A stretch of 64,000 bases of DNA, taken from contig NZ_VMNW02000017.1 of assembly GCF_007713735.2 (NCBI RefSeq), positions 1 through 64,000 of the forward strand, read 5' to 3'. Positions 54,709 to 63,092 of the stretch are shown piece after piece. The position numbers were made by a program, and so were the translations under genes. Numbering within the stretch: the stretch's first letter is position 1; the number at the start of each line of letters is the position of its first letter. A model generated the notes under the pieces. It saw only the letters and a program-made list of their open reading frames with translations, had not been told where the DNA came from and did not search any database. This DNA comes from Amycolatopsis acidicola (lineage in GTDB: Bacteria; Actinomycetota; Actinomycetes; Mycobacteriales; Pseudonocardiaceae).

Positions 54709-54757
54709 GGTGCGCTTCCATGCCTCGTCCGGACTCCCCAGCCCAGGACCGGAGCGG

Positions 54758-55015
54758 TCAGGCCGCTCCGGCTGGGGACCGGCGAACCAGCTTGCGCCGC
54801 TCGCTTCCGGTCAATCCCCCGAAGATTCCGTAGTCCAGACCGGCATCCAACGCGGAACTCAAACACTCCGCGCGGACCGGACAGCGAGCGCAGACGGCCT
54901 TCGCCTGCGCTACCTGCCGGGCACCCGGGCCCATCTCGGACACGGGGAAGAACAACTCGGGGTCCTCGTCCCGGCAGGCGGCCCGGTGCTGCCACTCGAC
55001 GTGGTCGCTCTTCAT
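54758..55015 (-). CDS. WhiB-family transcription factor
   Basis: This 85-residue actinobacterial Fe-S regulator has the four cluster Cys: AACRDED, then VCARCPVRAEC, followed by the Gly/Trp-type turn GIFGGLTGSERRKL that binds sigma factor or DNA. The ATG at 55015 has GAGGAGG eight bases upstream. WhiB proteins respond to oxidants or nitric oxide and act with the housekeeping sigma factor. It is probably a single transcript. Confidence 0.95.
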   Translation of the reverse strand: MKSDHVEWQHRAACRDEDPELFFPVSEMGPGARQVAQAKAVCARCPVRAECLSSALDAGLDYGIFGGLTGSERRKLVRRSPAGAA

Positions 55016-55199
55016 CTCGTGCCGCCTCCTCTCCTGGCGTTTCGTGGACATGGCTCCGCCCCGTCTGCTCTCGAAAGGGAGGAGGAGACGAGGCGGTCGC
55101 AAACCAGCCGGGGAATTAACGCACATCCGGCCCGGATGATTCCCGTCCTTCGATTGTGGTGTCGCGCACCACGGCGTACCCGGACCGGGGGTGATCCAA

Positions 55200-56210
55200 T
55201 CAGACCTCTTTGACGTTCTTCCGGGGAAACCGCCGCCGGGCGTACTCGCCGGCCGGGGAGCCCGGTTTGACGTAGACGGTCTCTTCCTTGTCCTGCAGTG
55301 GCCGCAGAACGTCGGCGAGGAACTGCTTCCGGTCCTCCAGATAGGGCGCGAGCACGTCCTCGCCCGCCGGGCAGACAGCCATGCAGTAGGCCGCTTTGTA
55401 GTTGGCCTTGAACGAGAGGCTCTGCCACATCGAGGCGTTCTCCGCGGTGCTCACCCGCTCGCGGAAATCGGCGCCGTTCTCGCTGTCCGCGATCGTTTCG
55501 ACCCAGTCCGTGAACCCGCCCATGAATTCCCGGTAGTTGTGGGTGGAGCACGCCGCCGGATCGAACGCCCCGTCCTTCCCGATCGCGCCGACCGGGCAGG
55601 CCGCGACGCACAGTTTGCATTCCAGGCAAGGGCTGTAGTCCAGCGGCTCGCCGTACTCGCTCACTTCGGCGTCCACGAGCAACGTCGCGAGCAGGACGAA
55701 ATTGCCGAAGCGCGGATGGATCACGTTGCGGTGGATCCCCATCACGCCCAACCCCGCCGCGACGGCGACCGTCTTGTGCGCCACCACCCAGATCCGGCCG
55801 GGATAGCGGTCCATCTCCATCGGGAACGTGGCCGACGGGTTGATCGCGCGATGCCCCGCGTCCTGCAACGCCGTGGTGATCTCGCGGGCCGCCTCGTTGA
55901 TGATTTCGCCGCTGCGATGGAACTCCTGGTTCGCGACGCTGCGCGCGGGGCTGCGGACGTTGTCGCGGTTCATCCGGACCACCAGCGACACCAGGCTGCG
56001 CGTGCCGGGCAGGGCGTTCAGCACGTGCGGCACCTCGCCCGCCAGCTCCGGGTGATCAAGGGAGACGGCGGCGACGTCGTCCGCGCCGGCAGCGAGCGCG
56101 ATCTCGCGGAGCCAGGCGAAGTCGATCACCGTGGGCCTGGGCGACGGCCCGCGTTCGAGCACCCGGCGCACCGACGGGTGATGGGCGATCTTCGGCGGAA
56201 GCTCGGTCAC
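55200..56210 (-). CDS. 4Fe-4S protein, QueG/reductive-dehalogenase-like
   Basis: This 336-residue cytosolic protein has a ferredoxin-type motif CLECKLCVAACPVG near residues 195-208, a further Cys in PAACSTHN and YCMAVCPAG. The N-terminal half resembles the cobalamin-binding domains of epoxyqueuosine reductase and dehalogenase-like proteins (WVVAHKTVAVAAGLGVMG, VIHPRFGNFVLL). Neither signature is complete enough to name a reaction. GTG 56210 is preferred to 56219 because GGAGAGG is eight bases before it. It diverges from an HxlR regulator. Confidence 0.85.
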   Translation of the reverse strand: MTELPPKIAHHPSVRRVLERGPSPRPTVIDFAWLREIALAAGADDVAAVSLDHPELAGEVPHVLNALPGTRSLVSLVVRMNRDNVRSPARSVANQEFHRSGEIINEAAREITTALQDAGHRAINPSATFPMEMDRYPGRIWVVAHKTVAVAAGLGVMGIHRNVIHPRFGNFVLLATLLVDAEVSEYGEPLDYSPCLECKLCVAACPVGAIGKDGAFDPAACSTHNYREFMGGFTDWVETIADSENGADFRERVSTAENASMWQSLSFKANYKAAYCMAVCPAGEDVLAPYLEDRKQFLADVLRPLQDKEETVYVKPGSPAGEYARRRFPRKNVKEV

Positions 56211-56228
56211 TGGGGACACCTCTCCATG

Positions 56229-56245
56229 AGTTGGAAAACCAAACT
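56229..56245. promoter_or_regulatory. Operator candidate between the Fe-S gene and HxlR
   Basis: AGTTGG-AAAA-CCAAACT is an imperfect inverted repeat (one inserted A) in the 83-base divergent gap; a further AGTTGGA half-site lies near 56263. It is consistent with HxlR autoregulation. Confidence 0.4.
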
Positions 56246-56293
56246 CACAGTCTCACGTGCTAAGTTGGATTACAAGACGAGGAGGTGTGCCCG

Positions 56294-56728
56294 ATGTCAG
56301 CCCGCGAATGCTCGATCGCCAACGCGCTCGGCGTGATCGGCGAACGCTGGAGTCTGCTCGCGTTGCGGGAGGTGCTGCTCGGCGTCCGCCGGTTCGACCG
56401 GATCGCCGCGAACACCGGCGCCAGCCGCGACATCCTGGCCACGCGGCTGCGCAAGCTGGTCGAGGCCGGGGTGCTGGAGAAGGAACAGTACGAGGAGCAC
56501 CCACCGCGCTTCGAGTACGTCCCGACGGCGGCGGGCCGCGAACTCGCCCCGATCCTGCACGCGCTGATGGATTGGGGCGACCGCCACGTGACAGAGGGCC
56601 CGGCCCCCACGGAGTGGGAGCACACCTGCGGAGCCACGCTGCACACCCGCATGGTCTGCGCCCACTGCGGTGAGCCGGTGGAGGCAGGCGGGTCGAAGTT
56701 GATCAGGCTGGGCGGGGTGCCTCAGTAG
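56294..56728 (+). CDS. HxlR-family transcriptional regulator
   Basis: This 144-residue winged-helix regulator has the HxlR signature: a Cys near the N-terminus (ECSIANALGVIGERWSLLAL), then FDRIAANTGASRDILATRL and ALMDWGDRHV. A C-terminal CAHCGEPV may bind metal. Redox- or aldehyde-responsive control is known in the family. The ATG at 56294 is eight bases after GGAGG. It ends three bases from the convergent acetoacetate-decarboxylase-like gene. Confidence 0.92.
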   Translation: MSARECSIANALGVIGERWSLLALREVLLGVRRFDRIAANTGASRDILATRLRKLVEAGVLEKEQYEEHPPRFEYVPTAAGRELAPILHALMDWGDRHVTEGPAPTEWEHTCGATLHTRMVCAHCGEPVEAGGSKLIRLGGVPQ

Positions 56729-56731
56729 GCC

Positions 56732-57343
56732 CTACCGGGCCCGAGGCCCGAAGCGCAGCTCGAAATCCTCCGCCTTGACCGTCGCGAAAGGACGGTTGCC
56801 GGTCAGCCAGGACAAGGAACCCGCGGTACGCCAACGGCCGTTGGCCCACCGGATCCGCCCTCGCGCGCGAACCGGCGTCCGGGCCAGCTCGTCGTGGAGC
56901 GTCTGCAGCACGGTGCCGGTCACGGGGAACGGCAGCGGCAAACCTGGCGTCACCGGGCGCACTTCGGCCTCGGCCAGCAACGACGAATCCGAGGCAGTGC
57001 CGGTGAAAGTCGGCTCGTGCACGAGTTTGAACTCCGCCAGCTCCTTGGGAATCCCCCACAGCTCACGCCCGCCGTCACGCGAGGTCGGGCTGTCCACCCA
57101 GATGTCGGTGATGCTCAGCCCCACCCGCCTGCCCTGGCGCACCAGCACGCCGGCCAGCAATTCGTGATACGGCAACAGGCTGCCCGGCAGGTAATCCACG
57201 AACGCCGTGGCGACGATCGCCTTACCGAACAACGAAACAGCCGTGACCTCAGGTGGCAAAGCGGGCAGCGAACGCACCGGCACGAGCCACAGCGAAACGT
57301 ATCCGTGCCCGTGCAGGTCCCAGGGCTCGTCGGGGTAATCCAT
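56732..57343 (-). CDS. Acetoacetate decarboxylase-like protein
   Basis: This 203-residue protein has ELWGIPKELAEF, the conserved segment around the Lys of the acetoacetate-decarboxylase fold, plus an N-terminal YVSLWLVPV strand. The catalytic Glu-Arg-Lys set is only partly matched, so it may be a family member of different activity. It is the last of three genes with a GMC oxidoreductase and a Baeyer-Villiger-type monooxygenase, which suggests processing of ketone or steroid degradation products. Confidence 0.82.
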   Translation of the reverse strand: MDYPDEPWDLHGHGYVSLWLVPVRSLPALPPEVTAVSLFGKAIVATAFVDYLPGSLLPYHELLAGVLVRQGRRVGLSITDIWVDSPTSRDGGRELWGIPKELAEFKLVHEPTFTGTASDSSLLAEAEVRPVTPGLPLPFPVTGTVLQTLHDELARTPVRARGRIRWANGRWRTAGSLSWLTGNRPFATVKAEDFELRFGPRAR

Positions 57344-57352
57344 GGGCAGGCC

Positions 57353-59026
57353 TCACTTCGGGGTGATGGACAGCCGCAACGCGCCGGGCGCGGCTTCGGG
57401 GACGACCGGGTTCTTCGGGGCGACCGGCCGCAGCCGCACGTACCGCGCGCCGAGCGGCGGACGCTGATCGGCTTCGCCTTTGTTGGGCCACAACGACATC
57501 GCGCGTTCGGCCTGCGCGGTGATCGTCAGCGCCGGGTTCACGCCGAGGTTCGCCGAGATGGTCGAACCGTCCACGACGTGCAGGCCGGGATTCCCGTACA
57601 GCCGGTGGTACGGATCGACCACACCGGACTCCGCCGAGTCACCGATCGCGCAGCCGCCGATGAAATGACCGGTCAGCGGAATGTTCACGAAATCGCTCCA
57701 CGCCCCGCCGGGAATACCGTCGATCCGCTCGGCCACGTGCCGCGTCGCCTCGTGGCCCGCCGGGACCCACACCGGGTTCGGCTCGCCGATCCCCTGCCGT
57801 GTGGTCATCCGCCTGCCGAACAGCCCGCGTTTGGTGTACGTCGTCAGCGAGTTGTCCAGGCTCTGCATCACCAGCAGCGCGATCGTGCGCTCGGACCAGT
57901 GCCGCGGGTTCAGCAGCCGGCGCAGATCCTTGCGGTACCGCACCATTTCCCGCAACCCGAGCAGCCAGCGCGGCCGCCCCTTCTTCGCGTCCACCAGCAC
58001 GGTCATCAACAACCCCATCAGGTTGCTGCCGTGCCCGTAGCGCACCGGTTCGATGTGGGTGTGCGCGTCGGGGTGGATCGACGACGTGATCGAAACTCCG
58101 GCCGAGTAGTCGACGTCGTCGCCACGGGCTTTCGCCGCCAGCACGGCTTCCGAGTTCGTGCGCGACAGCATGCCCAGCCGTTGTGACAGGAACGGCAGGC
58201 TGCCGTTGTCCCGCAGCCGGTGCAGAAGTCGTTGCGTACCAAGCGAAGCGGCCGCGAAGATGACCTGCTCGGCAGTGAACGTGCGCGTGACGCGCGTGCC
58301 GGTGCGCTTGACGTGCACGGTGTACCCGCCGCCCGGCCGCGGCCGCACGTCAGTCACCGTGGTCAGCTCGTGCACCGTCGCGCCGGCCTGTTCCGCCAGG
58401 TACAGGTAGTTCTTCACCAGCGTGTTCTTCGCGTTGTGGCGGCAGCCGGTCATGCATTCGCCGCAGTGGGTACACGCGTTGCGCGCCGGGCCGAGGCCGC
58501 CGAAGAACGGGTCCGCGACGCGCGCGCCGGGCTCACCGCCGAAGAACACACCCACCTGCGCCGGATGGTAGGTCTCGCTGACCCCCATGTCCTCGGCCAC
58601 GCCGTGCATCACCTCGTCCGACGGGCTGACGCGCGGGTACTCCGAGACCCCGAGCATCCGCTTCGCCTGGTCGTAGTGGGGCGCGAGCTCGTCACGCCAG
58701 TCGGTGATGTGGCCCCACTGCGAGTCGCGGTAGAACGCCTCCGGCGGTTCGTACAACGTGTTGGCGTACACCAGAGAACCGCCGCCGACCCCGGCACCGG
58801 TCAGCACGAGCACGTCCCGCAGCATGGTGATCCGCTGGATGCCGTAGCAGCCGGCGCCCGGCGCGAACAGATAGTCGCGCAGATGCCAGGAGTTCTTCGC
58901 GAAGTCCTTGTCCGCGAACCGTTTCCCGGCTTCGAGCACGCCGACCCGGTACCCCTTCTCGGTCAGCCGCAAGGCGCTGACGCTGCCCCCGAACCCGGAG
59001 CCGATCACCAGTACGTCGTAGTCCAT
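57353..59026 (-). CDS. GMC-family FAD oxidoreductase (ChoD/cholesterol oxidase-like)
   Basis: This 557-residue FAD enzyme has the dinucleotide loop VIGSGFGGSVSALRL at residues 7-21, TGAGVGGGSLVYAN, a Cys-rich CTHCGECMTGC near residue 186 and the C-terminal GMC signature FIGGCAIGDS then STISANLGVNPALTI. These match the mycobacterial ChoD group rather than extracellular ChoA-type cholesterol oxidases, and no signal peptide is present. The physiological substrate is uncertain; sterol or another secondary alcohol is likely. The start overlaps the monooxygenase stop (TGATG). Confidence 0.9.
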   Translation of the reverse strand: MDYDVLVIGSGFGGSVSALRLTEKGYRVGVLEAGKRFADKDFAKNSWHLRDYLFAPGAGCYGIQRITMLRDVLVLTGAGVGGGSLVYANTLYEPPEAFYRDSQWGHITDWRDELAPHYDQAKRMLGVSEYPRVSPSDEVMHGVAEDMGVSETYHPAQVGVFFGGEPGARVADPFFGGLGPARNACTHCGECMTGCRHNAKNTLVKNYLYLAEQAGATVHELTTVTDVRPRPGGGYTVHVKRTGTRVTRTFTAEQVIFAAASLGTQRLLHRLRDNGSLPFLSQRLGMLSRTNSEAVLAAKARGDDVDYSAGVSITSSIHPDAHTHIEPVRYGHGSNLMGLLMTVLVDAKKGRPRWLLGLREMVRYRKDLRRLLNPRHWSERTIALLVMQSLDNSLTTYTKRGLFGRRMTTRQGIGEPNPVWVPAGHEATRHVAERIDGIPGGAWSDFVNIPLTGHFIGGCAIGDSAESGVVDPYHRLYGNPGLHVVDGSTISANLGVNPALTITAQAERAMSLWPNKGEADQRPPLGARYVRLRPVAPKNPVVPEAAPGALRLSITPK

Positions 59027-60480
59027 CAGGCAACCTCACGATATGCACCGAAATCCACCTTCGCCGTGCGACGGTGGTACTCCCACACCAATCCCGGCCA
59101 GTTGGTCGAAATACGCCCGTTCGGCTCGCGGTACCAGCTCGAACACCCGCTCCACACGCTGTGCGCGAGCCGGTGCTGCACCTCCGCGTCGAACCGCTCC
59201 GCCACGTCACGCCGAACGTCCACACAGGACCCGCGCCGCAGCAGCTGCATGATGTAACGGCACTGGCGCTCCATCATGAAGATGATCGAGTTGCCGCCGA
59301 GGTTCGTGTTCGGCCCGTAGACGAGGAACATGTTGGGGAAGTCGGGAACGCTGATCCCGAGGTAAGCGTGCGCCCCGCCGGCCCATTCCGTGGCCAGCTC
59401 GCGCCCGCCGACGCCGCGGATCTTCATCGGCGCGAGGAATTCCGTCGCCTTGAACCCGGTGCCGTAGATGATCACGTCGGCCTCGTGCACCCCCGACGCG
59501 GTACGCACGCCCTCCGCCGTGATCTCCTCGATCGCCCCGGTCTCGACCTCCACATTGGACTGCGCGAGCGCCGGGTACCAGTCGTTGGAGAACAACAGCC
59601 GTTTACAGCCGATCGGGTAGTCCGGCACGAGTTTCTTCCGCAGTCCCGGGTCGGGCACGCCGCGCTCGAGGTTCCACCTGAACAGTGCCCGCACCAGTTT
59701 TCCCAGTGGTTGCACGGAAGTGAGCGCCATCGTGAGCAGCTCGCCGATTCCCCAGGTGCCGACCCGCCCGGCCAGCTGGGTCACCGGCAGCGCGCGGTAG
59801 ACGCGGTGGTGCCAGCGGGTGTAGTTCCGGTCGGTCTTCGGGATCACGTACGGCGCCGTGCGCTGGAAGACGGTCAGCTTCCCGGCCAGCGGCTGGATCT
59901 TCGGCACGAACTGGATCGCGCTCGCGCCGGTGCCGATCACCGCCACCCGCTTCCCGGTCAGGTCCACGTCGTGGTTCCACTCCGCGGAGTGGAACATCTC
60001 GCCGGCGAAGCTGTCCGCGCCAGGGATGTCCGGCACGGCGGGCCGCGACAGCTGCCCGACGGCAGGGATCAGCACGTCGGCCTCGAAGGTCTCGCCGTCG
60101 GCGGTCTCGACGCGCCAGCGCCGGGAGTCCGTGTCGAACTCCGCGCCGGTGACCTCGGTGTTCAGCCGCACCCGGTCCAGCACGCCGAACTTCGTGGCGG
60201 TGCGGCGCAGGTACTCGAGGATGTCCGGCTGCTCCGAGTAACGACGCGGCCACGTCCGGTTCGGCGCGTAGCTGTAGGAGTACAGCGGCGAGGGCACGTC
60301 GCAGGCCGCGCCCGGGTACGTGTTCTCGCGCCAGACCCCGCCGATGTCCCCGGCTTTCTCGAACACTCTGAAGTCGGTGAACCCCGCGCGTTGCAGGGTG
60401 ATCGCCATCCCGAGCCCGCCGAATCCGGCGCCGATGATCGCGACCGTCGGGCGGCGGTAAGACGTCCGTGGCTTACTCAC
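59026..60480 (-). CDS. Flavin-containing monooxygenase, Baeyer-Villiger type
   Basis: This 484-residue FAD/NADPH monooxygenase has two Rossmann loops (IIGAGFGGLGMAITL and VIGTGASAIQFVP) flanking FAGEMFHSAEWNHD, the FxGxxxHxxxW fingerprint of Baeyer-Villiger enzymes. The fingerprint's final Pro/Asp position reads Asn, a common variant. It would insert oxygen next to a ketone carbonyl. The GTG at 60480 is taken at VSKPRTSYRRPTV; upstream sequence lacks a ribosome site and the start remains somewhat open. It is the first gene of a three-gene operon, facing an AraC-type regulator across 71 bases. Confidence 0.92.
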   Translation of the reverse strand: MSKPRTSYRRPTVAIIGAGFGGLGMAITLQRAGFTDFRVFEKAGDIGGVWRENTYPGAACDVPSPLYSYSYAPNRTWPRRYSEQPDILEYLRRTATKFGVLDRVRLNTEVTGAEFDTDSRRWRVETADGETFEADVLIPAVGQLSRPAVPDIPGADSFAGEMFHSAEWNHDVDLTGKRVAVIGTGASAIQFVPKIQPLAGKLTVFQRTAPYVIPKTDRNYTRWHHRVYRALPVTQLAGRVGTWGIGELLTMALTSVQPLGKLVRALFRWNLERGVPDPGLRKKLVPDYPIGCKRLLFSNDWYPALAQSNVEVETGAIEEITAEGVRTASGVHEADVIIYGTGFKATEFLAPMKIRGVGGRELATEWAGGAHAYLGISVPDFPNMFLVYGPNTNLGGNSIIFMMERQCRYIMQLLRRGSCVDVRRDVAERFDAEVQHRLAHSVWSGCSSWYREPNGRISTNWPGLVWEYHRRTAKVDFGAYREVA

Positions 60481-60551
60481 GGGTACGACGGTAGAGCGGC
60501 GCCCCGCCCCTGGCCAAGACAACAGCGGTCAGACGATCCATAATTTCGGCC

Positions 60552-61592
60552 ATGACGCAGCTACCGGAGCCGGTCGTCCGGCACTGGGACTTCCCGAGGG
60601 GCAACGCGAGCGTGTGCCTGCTGGTCCGGTTCGGCACCGACCACGGCGTCGCCGAGCAGCAGCTGCTGGCGGGCAGCGGGCTCACGCCTGCCCAGCTCGC
60701 GGACCCGGCGGCACTGGTCGACGCGCATCAGGAGCTGCAGGTGGTCCGCAACCTCGCGGCCGCGCTGCCGGACGCCGGGCTGGCCGCGGGCACCGAGTAC
60801 CACGCGACCACGTTCGGGATCTTCGGGTTCGCGTTCATCAGCAGCACGACGATCCGCGACGCGGTCAACCTCGCGCTGCGCTACCTCGACCTCAGCTTCA
60901 CCTTCAGCATCCCCCGTGCGCGTCTCGTCGACGGGCAGGTCCTGCTCGAACTCGACGACAGCGCACTGCCCGCGGACGTGTCCCGTTTCCTCGTCGAACG
61001 GGACCTCAGCGCCATCCACACCGTGATCGGCGAGCTGCTGCCCGCCGGAGTTCCGTTGACCAGCCTGGGTTTCCGGTTTCCCGAACCCTCCACAGCGGAC
61101 GAACTCGAGCAGTTCTTCGGCGTGGCGCCGCTGTTCGGCCAGGAAGCCAACGCCGCCACGTTCGACGCGACCTACCTGGACCAGCCGCTGCCCCAGGCCA
61201 ACCCGCAGACCGTGGCGGTGTGCGAAGCGCAGTGCCGGGACCTGGTGTCCCGGCGGCGAGCCCGCGCCGGGATCGCGCACGAAGTTCGCGCGAAGCTCAC
61301 CCGCGTCGGCGCGATCGCCGAGGGCATGCCCGGCGTCGCACGCGAGCTCAACATGAGCATCCGGACCCTGCGCCGCAAGCTCGACGAGTCCGGCACCAGT
61401 TTCCGCGCGCTGCAGGACGAAGTGCGCGAGGCGCTCGCGGAGGAGCTGCTGACCACCGGCGCACTGTCCATTGAGGACGTTGCAGTCCGGCTCGGGTACG
61501 CCGAGGCCTCCAGCTTCATCCACGCCTTCAAGCGGTGGAAGGGCATCACCCCGGCGGCGTTCGTCCGTGCCCGCCGCCCGACGCTGATTTGA
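60552..61592 (+). CDS. AraC-family regulator, VirS/OruR type
   Basis: This 346-residue regulator has an N-terminal arabinose-binding-like domain (DUF-type of VirS/OruR; GTEYHATTFGIFGFAFIS) and a C-terminal double HTH (MPGVARELNMSIRTLRRKL, then IEDVAVRLGYAEASSFIHAF). In mycobacteria VirS controls a divergent monooxygenase operon (mymA). The arrangement is the same here: this regulator faces the Baeyer-Villiger monooxygenase gene. Control of that operon is therefore a well-founded inference. Confidence 0.92.
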   Translation: MTQLPEPVVRHWDFPRGNASVCLLVRFGTDHGVAEQQLLAGSGLTPAQLADPAALVDAHQELQVVRNLAAALPDAGLAAGTEYHATTFGIFGFAFISSTTIRDAVNLALRYLDLSFTFSIPRARLVDGQVLLELDDSALPADVSRFLVERDLSAIHTVIGELLPAGVPLTSLGFRFPEPSTADELEQFFGVAPLFGQEANAATFDATYLDQPLPQANPQTVAVCEAQCRDLVSRRRARAGIAHEVRAKLTRVGAIAEGMPGVARELNMSIRTLRRKLDESGTSFRALQDEVREALAEELLTTGALSIEDVAVRLGYAEASSFIHAFKRWKGITPAAFVRARRPTLI

Positions 61593-61627
61593 CCTGGAGC
61601 GCGGTCCAGCTCCTAGGCTCGGATTTC

Positions 61628-62593
61628 GTGACCACGACACAGCACAAAATCGGCTCGGGCTTCGGCGCGGAGACCACCGCGGACGAGGTCCTGAACGGCA
61701 TCGATCTGTCCGGCAAGCTCGCGATCGTCACCGGCGGCTACTCCGGACTGGGCCTGGAAACCACCCGCGCGCTGGCGAAAGCGGGCGCGCACGTCGTCGT
61801 TCCGGCCCGTCGCCCCGACGTCGCTCGCGAAGCGGTCGACGCCGAGGTCCGCGAACTGGATCTGGGCGACCTGGAGAGCGTCCGCCGGTTCGCCGACGAG
61901 TTCCTCGCCTCCGGCCGCGCCATCGACATCCTGATCGACAGCGCCGCGATCATGGCCTGCCCGGAGACGAGGGTCGGCCCGGGCTGGGAGGCCCAGTTCG
62001 CGACCAACCACCTCGGCCACTTCGCCCTCGTGAACCGCCTCTGGCCCGCCATCGCGCCCGGCGCGCGCGTCGTGTCGGTCTCCTCGCGCGGGCACCACTT
62101 CTCCGGCATCCGCTGGGACGACCCGTGGTTCGAGCAGGGCTACGACAAGTGGCAGGCGTACGGCCAGGCCAAGACCGCCAACGCCTTGTTCGCCCTGCAC
62201 CTGGACAAGCTCGCCGACCGCGGCGTACACGCCTTCTCCGTGCACCCCGGCAGCATCCTCACCCCGCTGCAGCGCTACCTCCCGCCCGACGAGCAGGTCG
62301 CCAACGGCTCGTGGGTCGACGAGCAGGGCAACTCGAAGAGCACGTTCAAGACCCCCGAACAAGGCGCCGCGACCCAGGTCTGGTGCGCGACCTCGCGGCA
62401 GCTCGACGACTTCGGCGGGCAGTACTGCGAGGACTGCGACATCGCCGAGCCCGCCGGCGACGAGGAACTGCGGATCGGTGGCGCGCGCCCCGCGGTCCGG
62501 CTCGGCGTGCGCGACTGGGCCACCGACCCGGAGCAGGCGGCCCGGCTGTGGACCATGTCGGCCGAGTTGACGGGCGTGAACGCCTTCGCGTGA
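61628..62593 (+). CDS. Short-chain dehydrogenase/reductase
   Basis: This 321-residue SDR starts at GTG 61628. It has the cofactor loop IVTGGYSGLGLETTRAL, the variant LIDSAAIM for the NNAG motif, catalytic Ser in VVSVSSRG and YGQAK for YxxxK. Length and the C-terminal extension with GGQYCEDCDIA resemble retinol/oxidoreductase-like actinobacterial SDRs. It follows the AraC gene by 35 bases on the same strand and may be co-transcribed. The substrate is unknown. Confidence 0.92.
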   Translation: MTTTQHKIGSGFGAETTADEVLNGIDLSGKLAIVTGGYSGLGLETTRALAKAGAHVVVPARRPDVAREAVDAEVRELDLGDLESVRRFADEFLASGRAIDILIDSAAIMACPETRVGPGWEAQFATNHLGHFALVNRLWPAIAPGARVVSVSSRGHHFSGIRWDDPWFEQGYDKWQAYGQAKTANALFALHLDKLADRGVHAFSVHPGSILTPLQRYLPPDEQVANGSWVDEQGNSKSTFKTPEQGAATQVWCATSRQLDDFGGQYCEDCDIAEPAGDEELRIGGARPAVRLGVRDWATDPEQAARLWTMSAELTGVNAFA

Positions 62594-62607
62594 GCCACAA
62601 TGGCCGG

Positions 62608-63036
62608 ATGAGCGACCAGTGGCACCAGCCGTTGCGGCACATCCGCGGCGGCGAGTTGAGCGGGGACACGAACCAGACGAGCGGGATGCGGCGGCTGGAG
62701 GCGGTGTCCGGCAAGACGGTCGGCTCGGAAAAGGTGTGGATGGGCGAGACGCACGTCGGCCCCGCCACCAACTCCGGGGACCACCACCACGGCGAGGCGG
62801 AGACCGCGATCTACGTCAAATCGGGGCATCCGGTCTTCGTCTTCGCCGAGGGGGACGAGGAGGTCCGGCTGGAGACCAGCCCCGGCGACTACATCTTCGT
62901 GCCGCCGTACGTCCCGCACCGCGAGGAGAATCCCGGCGAAGAGGACGCGGTGGTCATCATCGCCCGAAGCAGCCAGGAGGGCATCGTGGTGAACCTGCCC
63001 AGCCTGTGGGCGGAAGTGGACCGGACGGAAACTTAG
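62608..63036 (+). CDS. Cupin-domain protein
   Basis: This 142-residue single-domain cupin has the first metal motif GDHHHGEAETAIYVKSG and the second PGDYIFVPPYVPHREEN, with His and Glu ligands visible. Single cupins act as metal-dependent isomerases, dioxygenases or regulators; no specific reaction can be named. It follows the SDR by 14 bases on the same strand, so the two probably share a transcript. Confidence 0.88.
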   Translation: MSDQWHQPLRHIRGGELSGDTNQTSGMRRLEAVSGKTVGSEKVWMGETHVGPATNSGDHHHGEAETAIYVKSGHPVFVFAEGDEEVRLETSPGDYIFVPPYVPHREENPGEEDAVVIIARSSQEGIVVNLPSLWAEVDRTET

Positions 63037-63092
63037 TTCCCAGATAGCGGACGCTGCTGGAAATCACAGACAGCGCCGGTACGTTCGGCGCG

